DNA of 24,844 nucleotides. It comes from Leptospira sp. GTDB lineage: Bacteria; Spirochaetota; Leptospiria; Leptospirales; Leptospiraceae. Where the stretch lies: contig JAPZTS010000003.1 of the NCBI GenBank assembly GCA_027533185.1, positions 1 to 24,844 of the forward strand. The letters run 5' to 3'. A program made the translations under genes and the position numbers. A model generated the notes under the pieces. It saw only the letters and a list, made by a program, of their open reading frames with translations. It did not search any database and had not been told where the DNA came from. The number at the start of each line of letters is the position of its first letter. Position 1 is the stretch's first letter. This document shows, piece by piece, positions 7,929-16,121 of the stretch.

Positions 7929-8228
7929 TCATAACCTCCATTTACTTGGTCTATCTATATTGTTATAACGACCACCGGGTATATGCATGGGGTTGTGTCC
8001 CGAGCCGCCATGGTTTTGGTAGTGAGGTACTCCGTAATACCCACGGTTTCCTTGGAAGTTCCTACCCCAATAGGGATTGTGGAATTGACGATCATTCCAT
8101 CCTCGATCCATATATCTCGTATTGGATCTGTATCGTTCCTCTTCGTAGTAGCCAGTCGTTTGGCAGTTGAAAATAAAAAACGATAGGATGGAGACACTTA
8201 GAAATATTAGGGTTTTCTCTCGTTTCAT
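7929..8228 (-). CDS. Small Gly/Asn/Tyr/His-rich lipoprotein
   Basis: A 99-residue predicted lipoprotein. Basic MKREK is followed by a hydrophobic stretch (about 6-20) and the relaxed spirochaetal lipobox FFIFNC, so the mature protein would start at Cys22. The mature part is hydrophilic and rich in Tyr, Gly, Asn, Arg and His (for example YWGRNFQGNRGYYG and HYQNHGGSGHNPMHIPGG), with no recognised fold. ATG 8228 has GAGG about seven bases upstream. Other reading frames here are also open, but only this one combines a ribosome binding site, signal sequence and lipobox. Probably transcribed with the LprI-like gene, and divergent from the diguanylate cyclase. The composition suggests a disordered or metal-binding surface protein; no function can be assigned. 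Confidence 0.72.
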   Translation of the reverse strand: MKREKTLIFLSVSILSFFIFNCQTTGYYEEERYRSNTRYMDRGWNDRQFHNPYWGRNFQGNRGYYGVPHYQNHGGSGHNPMHIPGGRYNNIDRPSKWRL

Positions 8229-8403
8229 TTTGATACCTCTGAAGAATATGACTCTATTCTAGCAATCAATCCTTACGTTGGAAATAGTTAGTTCCCGCAT
8301 ATGGGGGAGATTACTCACTCTCCGATTCATTCGATTGTGGTTTACAGTAAAATTTCGCAAGTAAAGCTATTGCAAAAAAGCCACAAAAGGAATTTAACGA
8401 TCC

Positions 8404-9522
8404 GTGGACAGAAATGAAACGTTTGAAATAGAAAGAATTGGAAAAAATGGAAAACCCCTTCAAAAATCTGAAAAGTTCCAGACAGCAAACCTAGCAAGGA
8501 TTCTCTACAGCTTTGTTATGGTTCTGGTCTTCTATTCCTTTGATCTACCTTGGATCGTTGGAATTGGTACGGGACATCTCCTTTTTTCGACAGTTTGGTA
8601 TCTTCTCATTGAGTATGATATTTTAGTGGAAAGTGAACTTTGGTGGAGCGGATACGTTCCAGCTAGTTTTGATTTGATTTGGCTGACCGTTCTTGCTTAC
8701 GGAACAGGACATATCACTTCCTTTTTTATCTTGGGATACCTAGGATCTATTGCACTTAGCAGTATGTCCAAAGACAGAAATTATGGAGCTTTTAACGCAA
8801 TATTGGCAACCTTTCTGTTTTGCACGATGGGATTTTTAGTATATTACGAAGTTTTACCACTCATAAATATTATGATGACTCCCGTAAAACCTACACTGCT
8901 TAGTATTATTATTTCCTCTCTTTTGTTAGGTGGAAGTGCTTTTATTGTAAATCAAATTGTCTCAAAACTTTTTTTTACACTATCAGACCTAAACGAAAAA
9001 TTGTTAGAGATAGCCATGACAGATCCACTTACAGGTCTCCCCAATAGAAGGGCTTTTATGACTAATCTGGATGTAGAATTAGCCAGAAAAAATAGGAGTG
9101 CTGGAGAGTATCCGATTTCTTTCATTCTCTTTGATTTAGATCATTTTAAGAATGTCAATGATCAGTTTGGTCATGATGCGGGTGATCAAGTCCTTCAAGA
9201 ATTTTCTAAAATTGTAAAACAATCTCTTCGAAAACAAGATTTCCCAGCAAGGTGGGGTGGCGAGGAGTTTATGGTCGTTTTACCGGACACTGATTTAGAA
9301 GGAGCTTTAGTTGTTGCGGAAAAAATAAGAAAATCAGTAACTTTGACTTCCTTAGAATTAAACAATATCAAAATTCGATGTACGGTTAGTTCTGGTGTTG
9401 CAGTATTAAAAGATAAAGATTCACAGGTAGAAACAATCATAAAGAAGGCTGACGAATGTTTGTATGAGGCAAAAAAAAGGGGAAGGAATCAAGTATTCGC
9501 AGAAAATTTTTTAGATCATTGA
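8404..9522 (+). CDS. Membrane-anchored GGDEF diguanylate cyclase
   Basis: Makes c-di-GMP from two GTP. The N-terminal half (about 30-190) holds several hydrophobic segments, probably six transmembrane helices, with no recognised sensor domain. The GGDEF domain covers about 205-368: DPLTGLPNRRAF, DLDHFKNVNDQFGHDAGD, and the active-site loop RWGGEEF (GGEEF 285-289, an active variant). An inhibitory I-site RxxD (Arg276-Lys-Gln-Asp279) sits five residues before it, so product feedback is expected. It ends with KKRGRNQV. The GTG start at 8404 is forced: an in-frame TAA lies at 8395-8397, and AAGGA is 12 bases upstream. It precedes the GH1 gene by 64 bases and probably leads an operon with it and the following glycosyltransferase. 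Confidence 0.95.
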   Translation: MDRNETFEIERIGKNGKPLQKSEKFQTANLARILYSFVMVLVFYSFDLPWIVGIGTGHLLFSTVWYLLIEYDILVESELWWSGYVPASFDLIWLTVLAYGTGHITSFFILGYLGSIALSSMSKDRNYGAFNAILATFLFCTMGFLVYYEVLPLINIMMTPVKPTLLSIIISSLLLGGSAFIVNQIVSKLFFTLSDLNEKLLEIAMTDPLTGLPNRRAFMTNLDVELARKNRSAGEYPISFILFDLDHFKNVNDQFGHDAGDQVLQEFSKIVKQSLRKQDFPARWGGEEFMVVLPDTDLEGALVVAEKIRKSVTLTSLELNNIKIRCTVSSGVAVLKDKDSQVETIIKKADECLYEAKKRGRNQVFAENFLDH

Positions 9523-9586
9523 AGGACAGGTATAAAGCAGATTCCTTTTTGATTTCCAGAATGCGATACTGTAAAAAATTAGTCCC

Positions 9587-10939
9587 ATGTTATCATTGCA
9601 GTTTCCGAAAGACTTTTTGTGGGGTGCCGCAACATCTTCTTACCAGATTGAAGGCGCTTATTCCGAGGATGGAAAAGGACTATCCAATTGGGATGTTTTT
9701 ACCAAAAAAAAAGGGAAAATTAAGAATTTTGAAAATGGCGATATAGCATGCAATCATTATTACAAATACAAAGAAGATGTTCAGTTACTTGCTAAGTTAA
9801 AAATTCCTTCCTATCGTTTTTCAGTTGCTTGGTCTCGGATTCTACCAGAAGGTATTGGAAAAATAAATCCCAAAGGTTTGGATTTTTACGATCGTCTTGT
9901 GGATGAATTGCTGAAAAAAAGTATTCTTCCATTTGTAACTCTATACCATTGGGATTTGCCTTATGAACTAGAAAAAAAAGGTGGCTGGTACAACCGCGAC
10001 ACGGCAAGTTATTTTGGAGATTATACAGAAGTCATAGTAAAAAAGTTAGGTGATCGAGTAAAGAATTGGATCACATTGAATGAACCTTGGATCATAATGC
10101 TCGCTGGACATATAGCAGGGACCCATGCGCCAGGACATATTCGACCTTTTTCCAGTTTTAAAGTTGCACACAATTTACTTTTGGCACATGGAAAGTCTCT
10201 TGAACGGATTCGAATACTTTTCCCAAAATCGAAAGCAGGAATTACAAACGCACTTTCACCTGTTTATAACTATCGAGTTGACAGAAAATCCAAGGCAGAA
10301 AAACAACTCAATGCAATTATGAACAAACTTTGGTTAGATCCTATTTTTTTTGGAAAGTATCCAGAGGAAATAGTCTCCCAAGTTGAAAAACAAAACAAAG
10401 GTAATCTTCTACCAGATGATATGAAATTGATATCTCAAAAGACTGATTTTTTGGGAGTCAACCATTACACTCGTATTATAGTTCGTAAGATTCCATTCCC
10501 TATTTTTAACTTTATTCCAATCACGCCAAGATATCAGTCAGCCAAATTTACCTCCATGGGCTGGGAAATTTTCCCCCAAGGATTTTATGATCTCCTCAAG
10601 TGGATTCAAAACAATTACGGAAATCCGCCTGTGTATATTACTGAAAATGGAATCAGTCTGAATGATACCTTGGTGGATGGCGTTGTTCATGACCCAGAAC
10701 GGATCCAATACCTCAAAGAGTATCTCCTAAATATGAAAAAGGCGATGTCGGAAGGCGCGAACGTTAAAGGATATTTTGTCTGGTCTTTCCTTGACAATTT
10801 TGAGTGGCAGGAAGGTTACGAAAAGAGGTTTGGCATTGTGTATGTGGACCAAAAAGATCCAGAACTCAAAAGAATTCCAAAATCGAGTGCCCAATGGTAT
10901 TCAAAACTCATTCGAGAGAATGGATTTCTTTACGGTTAG
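9587..10939 (+). CDS. GH1 beta-glucosidase-type glycoside hydrolase
   Basis: A retaining beta-glycosidase of family GH1, 450 residues, the usual length, with no signal peptide, so cytoplasmic. The family N-terminal signature is clear (FPKDFLWGAATSSYQIEGA). The acid/base Glu166 is in TLNEPW and the nucleophile Glu353 in YITENG. Sugar-binding residues are visible in YHWDLP, LNEPW, NHYT and the late FVWSFLDNFEW motif; Glu in NFEW normally contacts the glucose O4/O6. The likely substrate is a beta-glucoside or related glycoside; the specificity cannot be read further. No strong Shine-Dalgarno precedes ATG 9587. It sits between the diguanylate cyclase (64 bases) and a GT2 enzyme (36 bases), so it may trim a glycan or glycolipid made by its neighbour instead of feeding on plant sugars. 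Confidence 0.95.
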   Translation: MLSLQFPKDFLWGAATSSYQIEGAYSEDGKGLSNWDVFTKKKGKIKNFENGDIACNHYYKYKEDVQLLAKLKIPSYRFSVAWSRILPEGIGKINPKGLDFYDRLVDELLKKSILPFVTLYHWDLPYELEKKGGWYNRDTASYFGDYTEVIVKKLGDRVKNWITLNEPWIIMLAGHIAGTHAPGHIRPFSSFKVAHNLLLAHGKSLERIRILFPKSKAGITNALSPVYNYRVDRKSKAEKQLNAIMNKLWLDPIFFGKYPEEIVSQVEKQNKGNLLPDDMKLISQKTDFLGVNHYTRIIVRKIPFPIFNFIPITPRYQSAKFTSMGWEIFPQGFYDLLKWIQNNYGNPPVYITENGISLNDTLVDGVVHDPERIQYLKEYLLNMKKAMSEGANVKGYFVWSFLDNFEWQEGYEKRFGIVYVDQKDPELKRIPKSSAQWYSKLIRENGFLYG

Positions 10940-10975
10940 GCTTGCATTTTTTCTGATTTCGTTTAGTATCTTTGC

Positions 10976-11890
10976 ATGCCAAAGATCAGTATCGTAATCC
11001 CCGCACTCAACGAAGAAAAATTCTTACCAAACTTGCTCCAGTCCATTGGTGGACAGAGTTTTAAAGATTTCGAAGTGATCGTAGCCGATGCCGGTTCGAA
11101 GGACAAAACTGTTCCGCTTGCAAAAAAGTTTGGAGCTAAAGTTGTCAAAGGTGGATTGCCGGGCCCTGGCAGAAACAGAGGCGCGGAAGTAGCAAAGGGC
11201 GAATTTTTATTTTTTTTGGATTCCGATGTTGTTTTACCTAAAGATTTTTTGCAAAAAGCCTTTGAGGAAATGGAGGAAAGATTTTTAGACCTAGCGACTT
11301 GTGAATTTTTACCTCAATCGGATTTGCAACTAGACAAAGTTATGTTCAAACTGGCAAACCTCCATGTAAAACTCAATCAAAACTTCAATCCACGTGCGGC
11401 AGGATTTTGTATCTTTATCACAAAGCGGTTGTTTGATCGCATTGGTGGTTTCGATGAGGCAGTAAAAATTGCAGAGGACCATGACTTAGTAGATCGTGCG
11501 AGTAAATTTAGACCACTTCGTTTTTTGAATTCAACTCATTTAACAGTTAGTATTCGAAGATTAGAGAAAGAGGGTAGGTTTTCTTTGGTTGAAAAATACC
11601 TTCAAGTTGAGATGCACTTGTTTACAAAAGGAAGTATCAAAGAAGATATCATCGAATATGAATTTGGAAATTTTGGAAAGGAAGGAGATCCTAAATTAAG
11701 TAAAAAGATATTAGACGATCTAGAAAAAAATCTAATCCAATTGGAAGGTAAGTACAACCAACTAACGGGCAAACTAAAGTCAGATTTAAACGACGTACAA
11801 TCTGAATTTAAAAATTGGAAACAAAACTTGGAAAAGATGGGTGAGTCCTTTCAGTCGATCTTTACTGGTAAAGGTAAAAAATCGAAATGA
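10976..11890 (+). CDS. GT2-family glycosyltransferase with C-terminal coiled coil
   Basis: A 304-residue GT-A fold transferase: ISIVIPALNEEKFLPNLLQS (about 4-23), the metal/nucleotide DxD motif as LDSDVV (Asp82, Asp84), and a candidate catalytic base in KIAEDHDLVDRA (about 155-170). No transmembrane helix is evident, unlike the GtrB type at 16122. After about residue 230 the protein changes to a Lys/Glu-rich helical tail (DDLEKNLIQLEGKYNQLTGK and onwards) likely to form a coiled coil for oligomerisation or membrane or partner contact. ATG 10976 lies 36 bases after the GH1 stop, so the two are probably co-transcribed. Donor and acceptor are unknown; transfer of a sugar to an envelope glycan or glycolipid is the default inference. 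It ends 25 bases from the convergent propeller gene. Confidence 0.88.
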   Translation: MPKISIVIPALNEEKFLPNLLQSIGGQSFKDFEVIVADAGSKDKTVPLAKKFGAKVVKGGLPGPGRNRGAEVAKGEFLFFLDSDVVLPKDFLQKAFEEMEERFLDLATCEFLPQSDLQLDKVMFKLANLHVKLNQNFNPRAAGFCIFITKRLFDRIGGFDEAVKIAEDHDLVDRASKFRPLRFLNSTHLTVSIRRLEKEGRFSLVEKYLQVEMHLFTKGSIKEDIIEYEFGNFGKEGDPKLSKKILDDLEKNLIQLEGKYNQLTGKLKSDLNDVQSEFKNWKQNLEKMGESFQSIFTGKGKKSK

Positions 11891-11915
11891 AAGGATATAA
11901 GAAACAACTTATTCT

Positions 11916-14252
11916 TTAAAAAACATAGTTCGAATCTGCCATAATTTTTGCAAATCCAGATCGGTATTTATTCCCAGCCGATGCAATTGTTCCAAAAGTA
12001 AATATGGAATTCTTTGAATGGATCAATTTTCGAACAAGGCAATTGTTGTCTAGTTGGGGATTCCATTCGTTTAATAAGAGATTGTTTTTGTTAAGAGACA
12101 GTAAACAATTCCTACCTGCCCCTTCAAAGATAAAAAATTGACCACCTAAAAACAAGCGGTCCTGCGATTCCACCATTGACTTAGCATGTTCACTCACACT
12201 CGGAAAACTCTGCGGCACAACTTTTGCTTTGAGGTTTGGTAACTCGAATGAGGAAAAACCATTTGATAGGGAAGGTGAACTTACTACATACTGACCACTC
12301 ATGAACAAAGTTTTGTCAGACAAAAATAAGCTGAATGCTTCCGCAGGATTGGAAAATACCATGTCATGGGTTCGTATGTAACTTCCGGTATTCGGATTAA
12401 ATACACCCAATAAATTGCTTGGAGAAGTGAATTTCCCTGATAAATACAATTCATTTTCCAGGAATTCGAATGCGTTGACTACGTTTGGTGTGACCAAAGG
12501 AATGGAAAAGTTAGTATCTACTGCTCCATTTACTTTGTCTACCTTAGCTAAGAGTGGTTTCAAATTTCCATTTACTAAATTAAATGGGCCGGCAAGATAG
12601 AGCGAATCATTGGCAAATTTGATTAAATTGACCGATCCACCCGTTGCCACTGGGTTCCATGGTAGCCTATTTTTTGTTTCTAAATCAAAAGCAACGGAGC
12701 TACCTTGGGAAATACCATCGACCTCTGTAAAGTCACCTAAAAAGTATAGAATTCCATCTTGGATCGTCATAGCGCGAACCACAGATCCGCCACTTGGCTT
12801 CGGGTTCCAGTTCGTGGGGTAACCAGTTGACAAATCGAACTCTGCAAATTTATCTCTCATCCGTACATCGATAGCACCAAATCCTCCACCTAAAAAGATC
12901 ACATCGTCTTTTATTTGTAAGGCTACACCTTGAGAGTCATTATTCGGATTCAAAAATTTGGGATTCCAATTTGTAACGGTATCAGAGGTTATATCCAATT
13001 GGAAAAAATTATTTCGAGAAAGACCTCTCACGGTTTCAAAAAAACCAAATGCAAATAGTTTATCATTTATAATGGAAAGTTTATATATATTTTGAAAGAT
13101 TCCTCCAATATCATAGTCATTGCTCAAAACAGTTCCGTTTAGATCTGTCTTAAATATACCAAGTCTAGGTCCAGCAATTTCACCGGCTACAAAGATTGAG
13201 TCATTCCAAATTATGAGATCTCTTACAGAACCATTTACAACGATAGAACTAAATGCCGATAAAACAGAGTTATCTGATAAACGAATGGCCGCTAACTTGT
13301 TTCTGGGTATTGTTCCTGGGTTGATAGCAGTAAAGTCTCCACCAAGATAGAGGATACCATTCGAGATTTTTAATGTGAATGCGTTTCCAGTTAATTGGGG
13401 CATACTGTAAAAAGTAGAACCATTATTCTTGTCCACCTTTCCTAAAAAGGATGAACCATTTCCGTTAACGGCAGTAAAATCACCTACGAAGTAGATGAAC
13501 TGTCCATCAGTCGCTAGTCGTTTTACATCATTACCTGAAACGTTTGGTGACCAACTATCCACGAGTCCAGTCTTTGCATCAATCGATGCTAAATGCTCTC
13601 GAAACGTCGGCGATGGGAAATTTGTAAAAGCACCTAACCCTGTCCTAAAGTCTCCCGCCAAAAAGATTCGTCCGTCAAGGTAGAGTAAATCATAAAGTAT
13701 CGTACCCGTTCCTGCAAGTCTTGCATCAAAATCTAAATCGAGTTTGCAGTTCGAATTGAATTTAGCCAAATTTCGACGTGGGTATCCTTGCACATGAGTG
13801 AACTTGCCAAGGATATACAGATTCCCTTCTGGATCCTTCACGGCTTGGTTGATCTGTCCCGCTGGATTTGCCGAACCTTGGTCAAATAGATCAACTTGCG
13901 AACAGTACGTAGAGGCAATTGGCAGAGCACTATCTTTCCAAACAAATGCAGCACTTCCCGTGGTGGCGGCAATTTGATCAAACACTCCACCCATATAGAA
14001 CTTATCCTTATATATTTCAGCAGAAAATAAAAACCCATTGGAACTTCCGCTAAACACTCCATAGGTCAAAAACTGCGGTTCATTCCTTGCAAAATAGGGG
14101 TGACAACCGGGCGATTTGTCATTGATGAGATTTTTAATAAAGGTAAGTTCCCAGAAAGACCGGGAATTGACATCGCAAGAATTTTCCAATCGAGCAGGTT
14201 TACAAAAGTAAACAGCTTGGAACAAGAAAATAAGAACTAAAAATCGAAGCAT
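11916..14252 (-). CDS. Large surface lipoprotein with beta-propeller repeats
   Basis: A 778-residue predicted lipoprotein. The signal sequence MLRFLVLIFLFQAVYFC ends in a relaxed lipobox, so Cys17 would be lipidated. The mature chain is built from about 14 repeats of roughly 45-55 residues around a core of the form LYLGGDFT.(V/I)NG...LA.(F/V/I)D, for example LYILGKFTHVQG, IYFVGDFTAVNG, LYLGGDFTAIN, LYFLGDFTEVDG, LYLAGPFNLVNG and LFLGGQFFIFEG. This resembles the DUF5122 (delta-60) beta-propeller repeat. The number of repeats suits two seven-bladed propellers. Ligand unknown; carbohydrate or protein binding at the surface is typical of such proteins. No strong ribosome binding site precedes ATG 14252. 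Convergent with the GT2 gene, 25 bases apart. Confidence 0.85.
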   Translation of the reverse strand: MLRFLVLIFLFQAVYFCKPARLENSCDVNSRSFWELTFIKNLINDKSPGCHPYFARNEPQFLTYGVFSGSSNGFLFSAEIYKDKFYMGGVFDQIAATTGSAAFVWKDSALPIASTYCSQVDLFDQGSANPAGQINQAVKDPEGNLYILGKFTHVQGYPRRNLAKFNSNCKLDLDFDARLAGTGTILYDLLYLDGRIFLAGDFRTGLGAFTNFPSPTFREHLASIDAKTGLVDSWSPNVSGNDVKRLATDGQFIYFVGDFTAVNGNGSSFLGKVDKNNGSTFYSMPQLTGNAFTLKISNGILYLGGDFTAINPGTIPRNKLAAIRLSDNSVLSAFSSIVVNGSVRDLIIWNDSIFVAGEIAGPRLGIFKTDLNGTVLSNDYDIGGIFQNIYKLSIINDKLFAFGFFETVRGLSRNNFFQLDITSDTVTNWNPKFLNPNNDSQGVALQIKDDVIFLGGGFGAIDVRMRDKFAEFDLSTGYPTNWNPKPSGGSVVRAMTIQDGILYFLGDFTEVDGISQGSSVAFDLETKNRLPWNPVATGGSVNLIKFANDSLYLAGPFNLVNGNLKPLLAKVDKVNGAVDTNFSIPLVTPNVVNAFEFLENELYLSGKFTSPSNLLGVFNPNTGSYIRTHDMVFSNPAEAFSLFLSDKTLFMSGQYVVSSPSLSNGFSSFELPNLKAKVVPQSFPSVSEHAKSMVESQDRLFLGGQFFIFEGAGRNCLLSLNKNNLLLNEWNPQLDNNCLVRKLIHSKNSIFTFGTIASAGNKYRSGFAKIMADSNYVF

Positions 14253-14694
14253 ATAACCAAATTCTAATTTACTCCTAGTTCCGCGAGCAGATTCATTTTT
14301 TTATACATCAATTTGGAATCGGTCATGAGTCGAATGCGTTTTTTTCCGTAGGCTATTCGCTACAAATTTGCGTTAGGTTTCTTTTCTATGAATTTCAGCA
14401 AATTATGGAAACTAGCCCATTTCATTAAAATCCGCATTGGAAAGAAACAATTTAATGATTCGTTCCTAATTGGAATGTTTCGAAATTATGCATATAACAT
14501 TAATTAAACACGTTAATTCTCTTGGGTGATTTAATCCAGGATTCCAGTGGATACAATTCAGCGAAACATTTGTACGTAATTCGATTTGCAGGGACTCCAA
14601 TCGGATTTACTTTTATTTTTTCTACCCTCTGACAGTCCTAAATGGATGGATTCTATTTGACTCTCCTTCCCGAGAAAGCTCCCTTAGTATATCA
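14253..14694. other. Long intergenic gap, no clear gene
   Basis: 442 bases between the divergent propeller and cNMP-receptor genes, presumably holding both promoters. It is AT-rich. The only reading frame of note is ATG 14388 to TAA 14507 (39 codons) with an AGG about ten bases upstream; its product shows no motif and I do not call it. A short ATTAA/TTAAT inverted repeat lies around 14499-14520. I see no tRNA, transposase remnant or convincing terminator. Confidence 0.6.
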
Positions 14695-15912
14695 ATGGCA
14701 ATGGAAGATATAAAGACAGTACGATATCCCAAAGGTGCTGCCATCGTAGTGCAGAACGCAGTAAACCCAGGGATTTTTTATATCGTTAAATCGGGAAGGG
14801 TGGTCGTTGATTCTGAGCATATCCAGATCGACCATGACTTTTCCGTATACGAAACCGGGGATAGCTTTGGGCTTGTTTCCGCTCTGACAGAACACCATTT
14901 TCTTGTCACACTTTTTGCAGCAACGGATGTAGAGGTGATACAAATTCCAATTCGCCTTCTTGGATCTTATCTTCGCGAACGGAAAGAACTTTCTATGAAA
15001 ATTCTTGGCCTCTACTCAAAAGAGCTAAGGGCCTTACAAAAAAATCTGTCGAAGGCAAATAAACCCGCCGATCGCGAATACCATCCAGAGAAACTTTTTC
15101 AAAATGCAAAGACGTACATTGCTTGGGAAAAATTTGATCTTGCAGCGTATTCACTTCAAAAGTACATCGAGTGGGCAAACGAGTCTGGACTTTCGGAATT
15201 AGTATCTGAAGGGAAAGCACTACTTGATGCGACAAATTCGAGCTATATTCCAATTGAATGGACGTCACCAAAAATGACGCTTGGTGCCGGTGAAGTTCTA
15301 TTTATTGAAAGCGAAAAAAGTAAAGATATCTATGTCGTTCTCGAGGGTAATGTTAAATTAACAAGCATTGTGCGAGGATTTGAATATGTAATCGATGTAC
15401 TTGGTCCGGGTGAAATTTTTGGTGAACTTTCCTTAATAGATAATGCTCCACGTATGGCAAGCGCGCTAACAGATGGTCCATCGGTTATCTTGCGAGTGTC
15501 ACCAGAGAATTTATTTGATACTGTGGCAGAATCTTTGATTCAAAAAATTTTTGAGAGTATCGCTCGTCGCATTTGGTTTTCACACCAAAGATTGATTATT
15601 CTAAGGCTTACATCTGCTGTGACAAGGCTTTACGCATTTTTGTACAATTCAATTCGTGATCAAGATATTCGACACAAGAGGAGTTTTGCGGATAGTTTAG
15701 TGCAACCTCATACTTTTTTTCTGACATTGGAACAACTGTGCAGTATGTGCGGAATCATTAAGATAAAAAACGAAAATATTCAGGAATTTTTATCAGACAG
15801 CAATTTAGAAATAACTAAAGATAAAATTACCGTAAAGAATAGAAAGCGTATAGAAGAAAAACTAGGTCAATTCAAATCAAAAGAAGGGCAAATCATCGCA
15901 AAAATGGTATGA
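14695..15912 (+). CDS. Dual cyclic-nucleotide-binding regulator (CRP-like)
   Basis: A 405-residue soluble protein with two cNMP-binding jelly-roll domains. The first (about 8-95) keeps the fold but its phosphate cassette reads GDSFGLVSALTEHHFLVT, lacking the Glu and Arg that bind the cyclic phosphate. The second (about 188-278) keeps them: GEIFGELSLIDNAPRMASAL, Glu244 and Arg253. Between them is a helical linker. The C-terminus (about 325-392: TFFLTLEQLCSMCGIIKIKN then DKITVKNRKRIEE) resembles a diverged winged helix, so a transcription factor is likely but not certain. ATG 14695 or ATG 14701 may be used; no strong ribosome binding site helps. A class III cyclase is encoded about 1.2 kb away on the opposite strand, making cAMP from it a plausible ligand. 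Confidence 0.85.
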   Translation: MAMEDIKTVRYPKGAAIVVQNAVNPGIFYIVKSGRVVVDSEHIQIDHDFSVYETGDSFGLVSALTEHHFLVTLFAATDVEVIQIPIRLLGSYLRERKELSMKILGLYSKELRALQKNLSKANKPADREYHPEKLFQNAKTYIAWEKFDLAAYSLQKYIEWANESGLSELVSEGKALLDATNSSYIPIEWTSPKMTLGAGEVLFIESEKSKDIYVVLEGNVKLTSIVRGFEYVIDVLGPGEIFGELSLIDNAPRMASALTDGPSVILRVSPENLFDTVAESLIQKIFESIARRIWFSHQRLIILRLTSAVTRLYAFLYNSIRDQDIRHKRSFADSLVQPHTFFLTLEQLCSMCGIIKIKNENIQEFLSDSNLEITKDKITVKNRKRIEEKLGQFKSKEGQIIAKMV

Positions 15913-16121
15913 TGTGACGAAGGCACTCCATGTTTCAATATCAAAGTTTTAGTATAAATAATAATTTTGGTTTCTAAAGTGCGCTATTATTTTTTTTTCT
16001 GTCTGACACAAGTAATACAACCTTGTGGACCTTTTGTGCCTGTTTTTTAAAACCTGTCGATACATCGAGAGGAGATATGGATTTATTTCTTTGATTTAGT
16101 ACTCGTTAGGTCTTGTGAAAA

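Noticed and set aside
7955..8197. Second minus-strand frame across the small lipoprotein
   Set aside because: Lacks the signal sequence, lipobox and ribosome binding site of the 7929-8228 frame.
14388..14507. 39-codon ORF in the long gap
   Set aside because: Weak ribosome binding site, no motif and a length expected by chance in AT-rich DNA; mentioned only as content of the gap.
16007..16027. CACAAG/CTTGTG inverted repeat as terminator of the cNMP-receptor gene
   Set aside because: Six-base stem with a nine-base loop and no adjacent T run; too weak to call.
16069..16096. Strong GAGAGGAGAT ribosome binding site with ATG
   Set aside because: The frame is only MDLFL and then stops, with no continuation in other frames; a purine-rich coincidence or a leader remnant at most.
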